From Leptospira paudalimensis (GTDB lineage: Bacteria > Spirochaetota > Leptospiria > Leptospirales > Leptospiraceae), in assembly GCF_026151345.1 (NCBI RefSeq), contig NZ_JAMQPR010000001.1, forward strand, positions 186,231 through 250,230: a stretch of DNA of 64,000 nt, written 5' to 3'. The notes beneath the pieces were generated by a model. That model was not told the origin of the DNA. It saw only the letters and a list, made by a program, of their open reading frames with translations, and searched no databases. The position numbers and the translations under genes were made by a program. Shown piece by piece: positions 19,564 through 28,510 of this stretch (positions within the stretch are counted from its first letter, which is position 1; every line of letters begins with the position of its first letter).

Positions 19564-20769
19564 ATGAAATTTTTCAAACTTAGAGTTTGTATTGTAAGTG
19601 TTTTAATAACTGGATGTAATATATTACCGTTTCAAAAGAAAGAGACCAATGATGACTTACTTTTAGCCACGATTGGCATTTTAGCAACTGCTTCTGATTG
19701 GGTTTGGGATTTACCGCCGGGGTTTCCTGTACCTGTTGTACCTTTGGAAAACCCCATGTCTAAAGCAAAAGTAGAACTGGGAAGGCATTTGTTTAATGAA
19801 AAAGTGCTTTCTGGAAACGAAACCATGTCATGTGGCAGTTGTCATATCCAATCTCTTGCCTTTGCTGACGGAAAGGATTTTCCTTCTGGAATCACAAGCG
19901 AGGTCCACCCGCGAAATGCTCAGCATTTATCAAATGTAGCTTATTTGCCAAGACTAACATGGAATAATCCAAGAATGACAAATTTAGAGGTCCAAGCAAG
20001 AGTTCCTATGTTTGGTGAAAATCCAATTGAGCTAGGGTTGTCTTCAAGTTCGTTTATTGACAAACTTAAATCCAAAACATTATACCAAACTCTCTTCACA
20101 AACGCATTTGGAAATGCGGAGAGTGCTGTCAATGAACAGAACGTACGATTTGCCATTGCCAGTTTCCAAAGATCAATGATTTCAGGAAATTCTAGGTATG
20201 ACCAATATACTTTTCGGAATAATAAATCTGCTTTAAATGCGTCTGAAATTAGAGGGATGAATCTTTTTAATGGAGAAGTGGCAGAGTGTTTCCATTGCCA
20301 TGGAGGGTTTAATTTTACGGATACTTCCTTTCATGGTGGGGCAAAAGAGGAATTCTTTTACCATAGCAATGGAATCCATGATGATGCCTATTATGCGGGA
20401 GTACCTAGCAATAAACGAGGGTTATTCGACTTGACTGGAATTACATCAGATACGGGAAAATTCCGTGCACCGTCACTTCGTAATATTGGTGTTACTTACC
20501 CATACATGCATGATGGAAGTTTTATGTGTGATAATGCAAATAATCCTAATATCACCAGTGGTAAAACAAAAACAGATTGTGCAAGGGATGCATTGACCAA
20601 GGTAGTGGACCATTATCGCAGTGGGGGTCAAAACCATTCTGTCAAAGATTCCACTCTGATTCGTGCTTTTACCATTACCAATTCCCAAAGAGACGATATG
20701 GTAAACTTCTTATTAGCACTGACAGATGATGAGTTTTTGACGAATCCAAAGTTTGCGAGTCCATTTTGA
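19564..20769 (+). CDS. mbnH: MbnH-family di-haem c enzyme (MauG/CCP-like), lipoprotein
   Basis: About 401 residues with a lipoprotein signal (lipobox LITGC). Two c-type haem motifs are present, CGSCH (about residue 90) and CFHCH (about residue 242), plus the family segments [11 protein letters not shown] and [10 protein letters not shown] followed by VVDHYRSGG. Members of this di-haem family modify a Trp of the partner MbnP rather than act as plain peroxidases. The ATG at 19564 is chosen because AAGGA lies 7 bases before it and it opens a signal peptide; a GTG at 19537 is poorer. It needs cytochrome c maturation and an electron acceptor or peroxide, not encoded here. Confidence 0.9.
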   Translation: MKFFKLRVCIVSVLITGCNILPFQKKETNDDLLLATIGILATASDWVWDLPPGFPVPVVPLENPMSKAKVELGRHLFNEKVLSGNETMSCGSCHIQSLAFADGKDFPSGITSEVHPRNAQHLSNVAYLPRLTWNNPRMTNLEVQARVPMFGENPIELGLSSSSFIDKLKSKTLYQTLFTNAFGNAESAVNEQNVRFAIASFQRSMISGNSRYDQYTFRNNKSALNASEIRGMNLFNGEVAECFHCHGGFNFTDTSFHGGAKEEFFYHSNGIHDDAYYAGVPSNKRGLFDLTGITSDTGKFRAPSLRNIGVTYPYMHDGSFMCDNANNPNITSGKTKTDCARDALTKVVDHYRSGGQNHSVKDSTLIRAFTITNSQRDDMVNFLLALTDDEFLTNPKFASPF

Positions 20770-20780
20770 AAGCACCTAAC

Positions 20781-21665
20781 ATGAAAAACCAATTGGCCCT
20801 GATATTGTGTTTGGGTCTAGTCTCTCATTGTACATTTGGTTCCGTTGGTGATCGGGAAGAAGAAAAATTAGTCATCCTCCAAAACCTAATTTTTTTCAAT
20901 AACAACCAAACGATTCCCATTGGTACCAATTTGCGAAGTTATGATGACCAAGCTGACGATAACATCAATCAGTTTAGCCTGACAAGCCCTTCGCCAACAT
21001 CTTTCAATATTTCAATTCAAAGTAGTACCTACATCAATTGGGAAGCGGGTACTTACCGGATCAACCCACCAAACCAAGTGCTTGGAGTTTCAACCACAAG
21101 TTCCGAAAGGAGTACGGCTGTTGCCAAAACCCATACACCGTATACCATTCCTTTGGATTTGCCAGCAGACGATTTGTATGGAAAAACCTATCCATTTCTA
21201 AATGCAGGTACTATTTCCAATATCACCCAGTTCAATAGCACAATGGAAACAGGGGCAAGTTTTTTGTTCTCCAATACAAAGGTGACAAACATGCCTCTTG
21301 GGGTAGTCGCCATTGCCAATGTTAGTTGGGAAGAGATTTATATTAAGATGACTGTAAATGGAAATGATATTACAATCCTTCTTCCTCAAGGTAATAAAAT
21401 TATTACACCAAAATGCAAAATTCCAATTAAAAACGGTCGGAGTGGGAATGTAGAAATATTGTTCTCTTTAAGTTCACTATTCCAAGACAGAACAGTTTCA
21501 GGTTCTCCAATACGATTTTTACAACAGTTGTCAGCGTTGTTTCCTGGAACCATCATCATCTCCAAAGTCTCCAATGTAAGTTTATACAATATCCTGCAAC
21601 AGAACTTGCAAGCAGAAGACATTGTATTTAGTTTTCCTGGTTGTTTCCCGGGAGTTGAAAGATGA
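20781..21665 (+). CDS. Lipoprotein of unknown function in the MbnP/MbnH operon
   Basis: About 294 residues with a lipoprotein signal (MKNQLALILCLGLVSHC; the last Cys is lipidated). The mature protein is Asn/Ser/Thr-rich with beta-strand character (for example WEEIYIKMTVNGNDITILLPQG) and has Cys residues in PKCKIPI and near the C-terminus (FPGCFPG). I do not recognise a family. It starts 11 bases after mbnH and its stop overlaps the next start (ATGA), so it is translated with its neighbours. It could be a surface or periplasmic partner for copper binding. Confidence 0.8.
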   Translation: MKNQLALILCLGLVSHCTFGSVGDREEEKLVILQNLIFFNNNQTIPIGTNLRSYDDQADDNINQFSLTSPSPTSFNISIQSSTYINWEAGTYRINPPNQVLGVSTTSSERSTAVAKTHTPYTIPLDLPADDLYGKTYPFLNAGTISNITQFNSTMETGASFLFSNTKVTNMPLGVVAIANVSWEEIYIKMTVNGNDITILLPQGNKIITPKCKIPIKNGRSGNVEILFSLSSLFQDRTVSGSPIRFLQQLSALFPGTIIISKVSNVSLYNILQQNLQAEDIVFSFPGCFPGVER

Positions 21666-22573
21666 AACAGCTTGTCATTGGATTCCTTTTGTTTATTGGT
21701 ACAGTTGGGAATTTATTTTCACATCACACGGGTTCGTCGGATAGTCCGAATGCAACTGCAAGGTTTGTCGATCCATTTACTGGGAAACGAGAAAAACCAA
21801 CTAACTATTTGGTGATGACACAAGATTATTACCAATCCACAAGAGAAAATAGCCATCTCTTCACCACTACCGCCTTTGCTGAGTTGAATTTTTTTGATGG
21901 AAGGTTTGCTTTGAATGCATCGGTTCCTTGGAATTATTACCAACAAAGAGGAAGAGAAGATGCAGCAAGGATTGGGAAAACATATTTAGGTTTTAAATAC
22001 CAACCGTTTTTTGATTTGGACAAACCGTACTTTTTTGTGATCGAAGGTTCTGTTGGATTTCCAAGTGGTCCCGATACGGATCGGTTCACGGGAGGGAATT
22101 ATTATACTGGAACTGGATTTATCAAACTTGGATACCTGTATGAAAAATGGTCGTTTGTGACTAAGATCGGTGGACTGAATCCACTTTCGAGACCTCAACC
22201 AAGTAATTTACAAGACAACGATGGGATACCGTTTTATTTACGAAAACCTTCGGCCACTCCACCAGAACCTGAGTATGAATTTAAAAAAACGACTCTTATC
22301 TCCGCGTATGTGACGTATTATTTGATGCCAGAGATTTCTCTTTTCTCTGGGATATTGTATCGGAATCCTTATAATGGTGTGGATTATTCGAAAGAACATG
22401 ACAAAGCCAATCCTTCCTATTTTACAGAAGCTAGTGGCGGGTTTTCTTGGAATTTTTCAGAAAAATACAATATGAGTTTGGCTTATCGTTATCCATTACA
22501 ACGTGATCGGGAGTATAGACTGTACCAGTCTGCATGGACCTTTGCCTTCTCAATGGAGTGGGGAAGCGATTGA
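21662..22573 (+). CDS. Outer-membrane beta-barrel protein in the MbnP/MbnH operon
   Basis: 303 residues with a signal peptide (to about residue 20, ending NLFSHH). The mature part has regularly spaced aromatic-rich strands (FFDGRFALNASVPWNYYQQ, KWSFVTKIGGL, ISLFSGILYRNPY, YNMSLAYRYPLQ) and ends in a barrel-like final strand (WTFAFSMEWGSD). The FVDPFTGKREKPTNYL opening and the GFPSGPDTDRFTGG turn resemble barrel 'transporter' proteins of the phenol-degradation/MetA-like type. It overlaps the preceding lipoprotein by 4 bases. It may be the passage for a metal or metal carrier across the outer membrane; this is inferred from operon position. Confidence 0.82.
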   Translation: MKQLVIGFLLFIGTVGNLFSHHTGSSDSPNATARFVDPFTGKREKPTNYLVMTQDYYQSTRENSHLFTTTAFAELNFFDGRFALNASVPWNYYQQRGREDAARIGKTYLGFKYQPFFDLDKPYFFVIEGSVGFPSGPDTDRFTGGNYYTGTGFIKLGYLYEKWSFVTKIGGLNPLSRPQPSNLQDNDGIPFYLRKPSATPPEPEYEFKKTTLISAYVTYYLMPEISLFSGILYRNPYNGVDYSKEHDKANPSYFTEASGGFSWNFSEKYNMSLAYRYPLQRDREYRLYQSAWTFAFSMEWGSD

Positions 22574-22637
22574 CATTTCATGCCTTTTTTAAAACGTTCT
22601 AAGAAACTGTATAAATCTTAATCGTAAAAGGTAATCT

Positions 22638-23885
22638 ATGAGCAACGTAGAAATCGTACCAGTAGGGGAACTACCTCCTATTGGAGTCGTGCCAAAAAAA
22701 ATGCACGCACAGGTCATTCGCCCGGAACGTTACGGCGAACCGAAAACTTCTTTCCAATCAGAAGTCATTGATGTTCCGGAGATCGGTCCAAACGAAGTTC
22801 TCGTAGCCACTATGGCTGCTGGGGTGAACTATAACAACGTTTGGGCGGCCTTAGGTTACCCTGTAGATGTCATTGCTGCACGGAATAAAAAAGGTGAACC
22901 TGAAAAATTCCACATCGGTGGATCTGATGCGTCTGGTATCGTATACAAAGTTGGTTCTGAAGTTAAAAATGTAAAAGTGGGTGATGAAGTAGTTGTCCAT
23001 TGTGCGATGTGGGATCCAAAAGATCCATGGGTTCTTTCTGGCAAAGATCCAATGTATGCACCTTCACAAATTATTTGGGGATATGAATCCAACTGGGGAT
23101 CCTTTGCACAATTTTGTAAAGTTCAAGATCACCAATGCCTTCCACGTCCTCAGCACCTAACATGGGAAGCTTCCGCAGCATATATGTTAGTTGCTGCAAC
23201 TGCTTACAGAATGTTACACCACTGGAAACCAAATGATGTAAAACCTGGTGATGTCGTTTTAATTTGGGGTGGAGCTGGTGGACTTGGTGCCATGGCGATC
23301 CAAATTGTCAAAGCTGCTGGTGGAATTCCAATCGCTGTGGTTTCCTCAGATGATAAAATTGAATTCTGTAAAAACTTAGGTGCAACAGGTGTGATCAACC
23401 GTAACAAGTTTAAACACTGGGGTGGACTCACTTCTGATATCAACAAACCAGAAGCATTCGTTGAATGGACGAAACAAGCTCGTGAGTTTGGTAAAGCGAT
23501 TTGGGACATTGCTGGAAAAGGCAAAAACCCTCAAATCGTTTTTGAACACCCAGGTGAAACTACACTTCCAACTTCCGTATTTGTATGTGAAACGGGAGGT
23601 ATGGTTGTGATCTGCGCTGGAACCACAGGTTTTAATGCGACAGCTGACCTTCGTTATCTTTGGATGAGACAAAAACGTCTGCAAGGTTCACACTTCGCTA
23701 ACGACGACAACTGTCGTGACCTCAACCAATTGGTGATTGATAAAAAAGTGGATCCAGTTCTGGCACAAACCTTTACTTTCGATCAAACTGGTGAATGCCA
23801 CCAATTGATGCGTGAAAACAAACACCCAGCAGGAAACATGTCGATCCTCGTAGGTGCAAAAACGACAGGTTTAGGAAAGAAGTAA
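22638..23885 (+). CDS. ccrA: Crotonyl-CoA carboxylase/reductase
   Basis: Reductive carboxylation of crotonyl-CoA with CO2 and NADPH to ethylmalonyl-CoA, the key step of the ethylmalonyl-CoA pathway. At 415 residues it has the family's length. Diagnostic segments are [15 protein letters not shown] (64-78), [28 protein letters not shown] (145-159), the nucleotide-binding [14 protein letters not shown] (210-223) and GSHFAND (350-356). These include the Asn, Glu and His regions that hold CO2 in characterised enzymes; exact residues need an alignment. It is distinct from plain quinone reductases by the long N-terminus and the CDDxxxC-free zinc-less domain. Single gene; no other pathway gene is next to it. 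Confidence 0.94.
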   Translation: MSNVEIVPVGELPPIGVVPKKMHAQVIRPERYGEPKTSFQSEVIDVPEIGPNEVLVATMAAGVNYNNVWAALGYPVDVIAARNKKGEPEKFHIGGSDASGIVYKVGSEVKNVKVGDEVVVHCAMWDPKDPWVLSGKDPMYAPSQIIWGYESNWGSFAQFCKVQDHQCLPRPQHLTWEASAAYMLVAATAYRMLHHWKPNDVKPGDVVLIWGGAGGLGAMAIQIVKAAGGIPIAVVSSDDKIEFCKNLGATGVINRNKFKHWGGLTSDINKPEAFVEWTKQAREFGKAIWDIAGKGKNPQIVFEHPGETTLPTSVFVCETGGMVVICAGTTGFNATADLRYLWMRQKRLQGSHFANDDNCRDLNQLVIDKKVDPVLAQTFTFDQTGECHQLMRENKHPAGNMSILVGAKTTGLGKK

Positions 23886-23917
23886 TTCTAATCCGAGCTT
23901 GTAATTAGAGTAGATGT

Positions 23918-23953
23918 CCCCGCCCGTATCGAACTGGGTGGGGTTATCCACCC
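23918..23953 (+). promoter_or_regulatory. GC-rich hairpin with an alternative pairing downstream of ccrA
   Basis: CCCCGCCC (23918-23925) pairs with GGGTGGGG (23936-23943), an 8-bp stem with one wobble. The same GGGTGG (23936-23941) can pair instead with CCACCC (23948-23953). It stands out in this AT-rich DNA. It has no clean T-run, so it may be an imperfect terminator of ccrA or a two-state leader for the next gene. Confidence 0.4.
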
Positions 23954-24060
23954 GCCACCCAATGGCTCCTTCTACCACACAACTTCCGTTTTGTGAATCG
24001 GAATTCTAAAATTCAAATTTTTCCTTTCAATAAGTTCATATTTGTACAAAGCAGGTATTT

Positions 24061-24492
24061 ATGTTCCCAAGAATCAATCTCATCACCCTTGGAGTTTCTG
24101 ACTTAAACAGAGCGGTTCAATTTTATGAAACAGGCCTGGGTTGGAAAAAATCGAAAGAGAGCAATGAAAATGTAGCATTTTTTCAAATTGGAGCTTTGGT
24201 CTTAGGTTTGTTTGGCGAAAAGGATTTGGCTAATGACATTGGGATCCCTTTTCAAAATAGACAAGAGTATTCTGGTCTCACTTTAGCTCAAAATGTAGAG
24301 AGTGAAGCCGAGGTAGATCGAATTATAAACATAGTGCGTAAGTTAGGTGCTACGATCCTGAAAGAACCTCAAAAAGTGTTTTGGGGAGGGTACAGCGCTT
24401 ACTTCAAAGATTTTGATGGTCACATATTTGAAGTTGCTTACAATCCGTTTTTCCCTCTCAATGAAAAGGGAGAAATTGAATTAAAGCAATAA
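24061..24492 (+). CDS. VOC family (glyoxalase/dioxygenase-like) protein
   Basis: A 143-residue single vicinal-oxygen-chelate domain. It opens INLITLGVSDLNRAVQFYETGLGW, the usual first beta-alpha-beta unit, and closes with YSAYFKDFDGHIFEVAYNPFF, in which Asp-Gly-His/Glu are the usual metal-side residues (the E in FEVAYNP). The substrate cannot be inferred. Likely cytoplasmic. It lies alone between ccrA and an alcohol-dehydrogenase-like gene in the same direction. Confidence 0.9.
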   Translation: MFPRINLITLGVSDLNRAVQFYETGLGWKKSKESNENVAFFQIGALVLGLFGEKDLANDIGIPFQNRQEYSGLTLAQNVESEAEVDRIINIVRKLGATILKEPQKVFWGGYSAYFKDFDGHIFEVAYNPFFPLNEKGEIELKQ

Positions 24493-24586
24493 CGTGCGTT
24501 AGTGGCTGATTTGTGGAATTCAAACAAATCATCCAATGTCTAATCAATATTGAGTGAAGGAAACGAGAGAAAGGAAAATACATTTT

Positions 24587-25597
24587 ATGAAACAAGCTGA
24601 GATCAAACAATTTGGACTTGAAAATTTAAAAATAATTGAGGCCTCTGAACCGAAAATTGTTGGTCCGACAGATGTTTTAGTACGATTGTATGCAGCATCT
24701 TTAAATTACAGAGATTCGCTTGTTGTAGAAGGAAAATACAATCCTAAATTTCCCCTACCACTTGTTCCTTGCAGTGATGGTGCAGGAGAAGTGTTACAAA
24801 TTGGTTCACAAGTCACAGAATGGAAAGTAGGAGACAAAGTCCTTCTTACCTTTGCTCCTAAGTGGATTTCTAAAGAAGCAACACATGCAGAAATTCGCCA
24901 CACGATTGGCGGTCCCTTGCCAGGTACTTTGCGTGAATTAGCAGTTGTACCGGAAACAGGTCTTGTTCGAATGCCGAATCATCTCAGTTATGAAGAAGCT
25001 GCCACCTTACCTTGCGCAGCTCTCACTGCATGGTCAGGGCTTTTCCAATATAGCCAACTCAAACCAGGTGAATTTGTCGTCGTACAAGGAACAGGTGGTG
25101 TTTCCATCTTTGCTTTACAGTTTGCAAAAATGGTAGGTGCCAAAGTGATCCTCACTTCTTCCAGTGATGATAAACTCGAGAGAGGAAAAACCTTAGGTGC
25201 TGATTTTTGTATCAATTACAAAGAAACGAAGGATTGGGGAAAAAAAGTCAGAAACATTACAAATAAGGTTGGTGCGGATCACATCATCGAAGTAGGTGGA
25301 GCAGGGACACTCGAACAATCCATTGCCGCCTGTCGTCCGTTTGGTGTGATCCACTTGATTGGGATTCTGGCTGGTAAATCAGGAGAATTGAATTTACTTC
25401 CAGCAGTGATGAACAATTTAAAAATCCAAGGTTTAGTCGTTGGAGGTAGAAAAGCCTTTATTGAAATGAACCAAGCCATCGAACAATCTGGACTAAAACC
25501 AGTTGTAGACAAAGTGTTTCCGTTAGAACATTCTGTAGAGGCAATCCAATACTTACGATCTGGTTCACATTTTGGAAAGATTGTGATTACAATTTAG
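24587..25597 (+). CDS. Zinc-containing-family alcohol dehydrogenase-like oxidoreductase
   Basis: About 336 residues, medium-chain dehydrogenase/reductase superfamily. It has the GroES-like N-terminal domain (LVRLYAASLNYRDSLVVEGKY, PLVPCSDGAGEVLQIG) and the Rossmann domain with VVVQGTGGVSIFALQFAKMVGAKVI (residues about 165-190). The structural-zinc Cys quartet is absent, and NYRDS in place of a zinc ligand Cys marks the zinc-less NAD(P)-dependent alcohol dehydrogenase subgroup. The ATG at 24587 gives the standard N-terminus; a GTG at 24554 is unlikely. Its end overlaps the convergent DUF2721 gene by 11 bases. Confidence 0.9.
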   Translation: MKQAEIKQFGLENLKIIEASEPKIVGPTDVLVRLYAASLNYRDSLVVEGKYNPKFPLPLVPCSDGAGEVLQIGSQVTEWKVGDKVLLTFAPKWISKEATHAEIRHTIGGPLPGTLRELAVVPETGLVRMPNHLSYEEAATLPCAALTAWSGLFQYSQLKPGEFVVVQGTGGVSIFALQFAKMVGAKVILTSSSDDKLERGKTLGADFCINYKETKDWGKKVRNITNKVGADHIIEVGGAGTLEQSIAACRPFGVIHLIGILAGKSGELNLLPAVMNNLKIQGLVVGGRKAFIEMNQAIEQSGLKPVVDKVFPLEHSVEAIQYLRSGSHFGKIVITI

Positions 25598-25997
25598 ATA
25601 GGTTTGAAGGTCCCAAAATCGATTTTCGCTCGATGTCAAGAGCATTCACAGATAAATGGATTTCGACAAGAGCCAAAACTAGAGAGATCACCATCAATAA
25701 TAAAGAGATCGAAAAAAAGATCCAAGCAAGTAAATTATAAAACGGAATCATCCCTAAGGAACAAGTACAAAGGATGAGGCTTAAGATTCCTGCACTTTGT
25801 GAATACAAAATCAATGAAATCCGAAAACGTAGATTGTGAATTTGTTTTACGAGAACTTCCGATTTGGAAGATTCATACTCTGCAAGAAGTTGCCTTGATA
25901 AACTCGCTAAACCAAAAAATCGATTGGTAAACCCTAACATCAAAAGTGAAATTGCAGGGAATAACAAACCTGGAATGTTGTAAGTTAATTGGTCCAA
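25587..25997 (-). CDS. DUF2721 family membrane protein
   Basis: A 136-residue inner-membrane protein. The family pattern is visible: LFPAISLLMLGFTNRFFGLASLSRQL near the N-terminus, then a helix with RFRISLILYSQSAGILSLILCTCSLGMI and a third hydrophobic helix leading to ALVEIHLSVNALDIE. Three membrane helices are predicted. Function is unknown for the family. It converges on and overlaps the alcohol-dehydrogenase-like gene by 11 bases. Confidence 0.87.
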   Translation of the reverse strand: MDQLTYNIPGLLFPAISLLMLGFTNRFFGLASLSRQLLAEYESSKSEVLVKQIHNLRFRISLILYSQSAGILSLILCTCSLGMIPFYNLLAWIFFSISLLLMVISLVLALVEIHLSVNALDIERKSILGPSNLSKL

Positions 25998-26114
25998 TGC
26001 TTTTTATGTGATGAGATGGTTTTGTGATGGTTATACCATCAATCCCAAACGTTTCTTTTGCATTTGGGTAAATTGTACTCGGGCTGATTGCATCAGCCCT
26101 AAATTCAGTTCCGA

Positions 26115-26336
26115 CTATTCTTCAGCGAACAAATTGTTTAATGAGTCGATAAGAGTGTCTACTTCCACTCCATATCCCATACAAACTTGTTCAATTGTTT
26201 CCACTTCATTGATGGAACAGTGGGAACATCCACCTAAGTGGTAACTTGAGAAAACAAGCCCCGCTTCCGGATGGATGGCAATTGCTTCGCCTACGGTCAT
26301 TTCTTTAAAAAAGCGTGGTTTTGTTGATTCAGTCAT
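26115..26336 (-). CDS. DUF1858 family protein
   Basis: A 73-residue protein that is one DUF1858 domain: MTVGEAIAIHPEAGLVFSSYHLGGCSHCSINEVETIEQ, with the conserved His-Pro, the Cys-x-x-Cys (GCSHC) and a C-terminal helix. DUF1858 domains occur alone or next to hybrid-cluster and sulfur-metabolism proteins, and the CxxC suggests redox or metal/sulfur binding. It is divergent from the pterin-synthase-like gene with only about 37 bases between them. Confidence 0.9.
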   Translation of the reverse strand: MTESTKPRFFKEMTVGEAIAIHPEAGLVFSSYHLGGCSHCSINEVETIEQVCMGYGVEVDTLIDSLNNLFAEE

Positions 26337-26373
26337 CTTCTAGAGCCCTCAAGAGGAAATTACTATACAAATA

Positions 26374-26805
26374 TTGGACTATGCTCTATTCGTCAATGGA
26401 ATGTTTACCCAAGAAAACGGGAAATTTTATGTCCGCATTGAAGGTCGGTTTGAGTCCGCTCATTTCCTCTACCAGTACTTTGCCGATGGAACTGACGAGC
26501 CAATCCACGGCCATTCCTGGAAAGTAGAAGTGTTTTTAGAAGGAAAAACGAACATCCGTCCCGATGGGATCTCCTATGATTTTTTAACAGCTCGAAACAA
26601 ACTAATGGAACTTGTTCACTCCATCGACCATATCCTCATCAATGACCACCCTGATTTCAAAGGGATCAATCCTACATCGGAAAATGTAGCACGTTGGTTT
26701 TATTCTGGATTGAAGAACGAAGTAAAGGAATCAGAGGGAAAAATTCGTAGGATTGTCATCCATGAAGGACCAGAAAATTTAGCGTTTTTTGAACCAGAAA
26801 CATAG
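26374..26805 (+). CDS. 6-pyruvoyltetrahydropterin synthase family protein lacking catalytic Cys (PTPS-III-like)
   Basis: About 143 residues, one PTPS/QueD domain. The three zinc His are visible: H30 in ESAHFLY and H45/H47 in the HGH motif. The Asp-His pair that activates the Cys is in SIDHILIND (D85, H86), and the substrate-binding Glu is in IHEGP (E131). The catalytic Cys, normally four residues before HGH, is replaced by Asp41 with Glu42 next to it. PTPS-III enzymes, with Glu at or next to this site, make 6-hydroxymethyl-dihydropterin and replace dihydroneopterin aldolase (FolB) in folate synthesis; that is the likely role. The start is uncertain (TTG 26374 or ATG 26401). Confidence 0.87.
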   Translation: MDYALFVNGMFTQENGKFYVRIEGRFESAHFLYQYFADGTDEPIHGHSWKVEVFLEGKTNIRPDGISYDFLTARNKLMELVHSIDHILINDHPDFKGINPTSENVARWFYSGLKNEVKESEGKIRRIVIHEGPENLAFFEPET

Positions 26806-26858
26806 TTTCACTGACTCTAAAAGTGAAACTATGCTTATGTTAGGGATGTATTTTCGAA

Positions 26859-27842
26859 TTAAAATGCATCCTCTCCAAAACTTTTTGAAAACTCCACCGT
26901 AAAATTAACTGAATCAAAATCAAGTTTGGCACTAGACCTTCTACCTAAAGCAGTCATTAGAAGTGTAGTCTGATTGTCTAATGTAGTCATATAATATTGG
27001 TTAAATTTTATATTGATGTTATCTCTCGTGTAACCCCATTTAGTTGCAAACCATGTAGAATATCGGAATACGATATCAAATTTATCCTGAACACCAGAAT
27101 ATAAAAAGTCAGATTGAACATTAAATGGAGCATATAATACACCCACGTTCGAAGGAATAAAATTTAGCGCGGTTCTACTTAAGTCCCCACCCATATGATA
27201 ATACATTCGTCCCAAATGAATTTCAAACCATCGAAGTGGTTTTATTTCGATATGAATTCCAGGAACCCAACCCTTTGTTCTTAGTTGTGATACAGCATTT
27301 GGACTCGTATAAATGATACTGTTTTCAAATTTGTATAAATTTAAATAGTCCGATCGAAAATCTTGTTTGATATTTGCATCGCGAATGGAAACACCAATAC
27401 TCAAAAATTTAAACACAGGATGAAAGTAACCAACTCCAACTCTTTTTTGGAATTCTCTGAATTTCATGATGTCTCTATAATCACCACCATCTTTCACAGT
27501 TCGATTCTCTGCAAAAAATCGAAATTTATCTTTAAAACGATATTCGAATTCAAGTTGTCCTAAATCTAAATCTCCGTTATATAATGGTGCTAACTGGTAT
27601 ATTCTACTCTGTGCGAATAAAATACTATCGGTTGTCTCCAATCTCCTTTCAGGAATTTGGCCCCTAGCTGCACCCAATACATAACGAAAATAAAATCGAT
27701 GATTATCAGGATCAATTAATTGAGGTTTTTCATGGATATTGTCTGTTTCTCTTGCTTGCAGATTTGTAAATCCACTTGCAAAACAAAAAGACATTACGAT
27801 AGCTAATGATAAAAATCGTTGGGATAAATTCAATTTATTCAC
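26859..27842 (-). CDS. Putative outer-membrane protein, last gene of the TRL operon
   Basis: About 328 residues with a signal peptide (hydrophobic core FLSLAIVMSFCFASGFT) and a mature part of amphipathic strands (HRFYFRYVLGAARG, GYFHPVFKFLSIGVSIRD, WFEIHLGRMYYHMGGD, FDIVFRYSTWFATKWGY), typical of a beta-barrel. No named family recognised. The GTG at 27842 is chosen: it overlaps the stop of the upstream TRL gene by 8 bases, and an upstream extension would lie inside that gene. Translational coupling with the TRL lipoproteins suggests a joint role at the outer membrane. Confidence 0.75.
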   Translation of the reverse strand: MNKLNLSQRFLSLAIVMSFCFASGFTNLQARETDNIHEKPQLIDPDNHRFYFRYVLGAARGQIPERRLETTDSILFAQSRIYQLAPLYNGDLDLGQLEFEYRFKDKFRFFAENRTVKDGGDYRDIMKFREFQKRVGVGYFHPVFKFLSIGVSIRDANIKQDFRSDYLNLYKFENSIIYTSPNAVSQLRTKGWVPGIHIEIKPLRWFEIHLGRMYYHMGGDLSRTALNFIPSNVGVLYAPFNVQSDFLYSGVQDKFDIVFRYSTWFATKWGYTRDNINIKFNQYYMTTLDNQTTLLMTALGRRSSAKLDFDSVNFTVEFSKSFGEDAF

Positions 27843-28173
27843 CCCAGACGATAATACATTCTCTATAGAACAACACTCCAAGAATTGAAAGTGACTCTCT
27901 ATCAACTAATGCAACTTTTTGGATATTGCCATTTCTTGCGGCTTCTTCAATTGAGTTTCCTGCACCGTAGTAGAAAAAGTTGATGATATAACCTGATAAA
28001 GAACAAGATTTTCCGAATTTTACAATTTTTGCCGAGGTTAGATTGTTTCCAGTTGTGTCACCTATCATATGTTGTGTGGAATATTGATAGATAAAAGCAG
28101 GGAATGGACCTGACTGACAATGAGTAAAAAAAGAAAGAATAAAAATTAGAAGTAATGATTTGATAAAATTCAT
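27835..28173 (-). CDS. TRL-like lipoprotein (third in tandem)
   Basis: 112 residues. Lipoprotein signal (LLLIFILSFFTHC). The mature part matches the TRL-like family: KSCSLSGYIINFFYYGAGNSIEEAARNGNIQKVALVDRESLSILGVLFYRECIIVWG (read in pieces), with a Cys before the first strand, the 'Gly-Asn-Ile-xx-Val-x-x-Val-Asp' core and a Cys before the final V-G strand. It starts one base after the stop of the preceding TRL gene. The family has no known biochemical role. Confidence 0.85.
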   Translation of the reverse strand: MNFIKSLLLIFILSFFTHCQSGPFPAFIYQYSTQHMIGDTTGNNLTSAKIVKFGKSCSLSGYIINFFYYGAGNSIEEAARNGNIQKVALVDRESLSILGVLFYRECIIVWGE

Positions 28174-28174
28174 T

Positions 28175-28510
28175 TTATTCGCCTACTACGAAAGTACAAT
28201 AATTTCGGATGAGTCCGCTAAACAAACTAAAGGTGGAATGATCAATTGTTGCTATTTTGGTGATTCCATTTTTGAATGCAATGCTACCAGCTCCCGCATC
28301 TCCGTAAGTAACTAAATACAATACAGTATATTGGCAACCTTTGGCTTCTTTATCTGCCTTTACATTATTTTCTGGATTAAATGTACCTGGAAATTGGGTC
28401 TCCGTTACAATATACCCATGTGTAGGTCCGACAGCACATCCCGTATAAAATAGGGGAAAAAATAGAATGATTACGAAAAATAGAATATTATGTCTTTTTA
28501 ATGAATTCAT
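28175..28510 (-). CDS. TRL-like lipoprotein (second in tandem)
   Basis: About 111 residues, lipoprotein (ILFFPLFYTGC). It has the TRL pattern: KGCQYTVLYLVTYGDAGAGSIAFKNGITKIATIDHSTFSLFSG and a final NYCTFVVG strand. The ATG at 28510 shares its A with the TAA of the upstream TRL gene (TAATG), so translation is coupled. It diverges clearly from its two neighbours in sequence, so the duplication is not recent. Confidence 0.85.
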   Translation of the reverse strand: MNSLKRHNILFFVIILFFPLFYTGCAVGPTHGYIVTETQFPGTFNPENNVKADKEAKGCQYTVLYLVTYGDAGAGSIAFKNGITKIATIDHSTFSLFSGLIRNYCTFVVGE

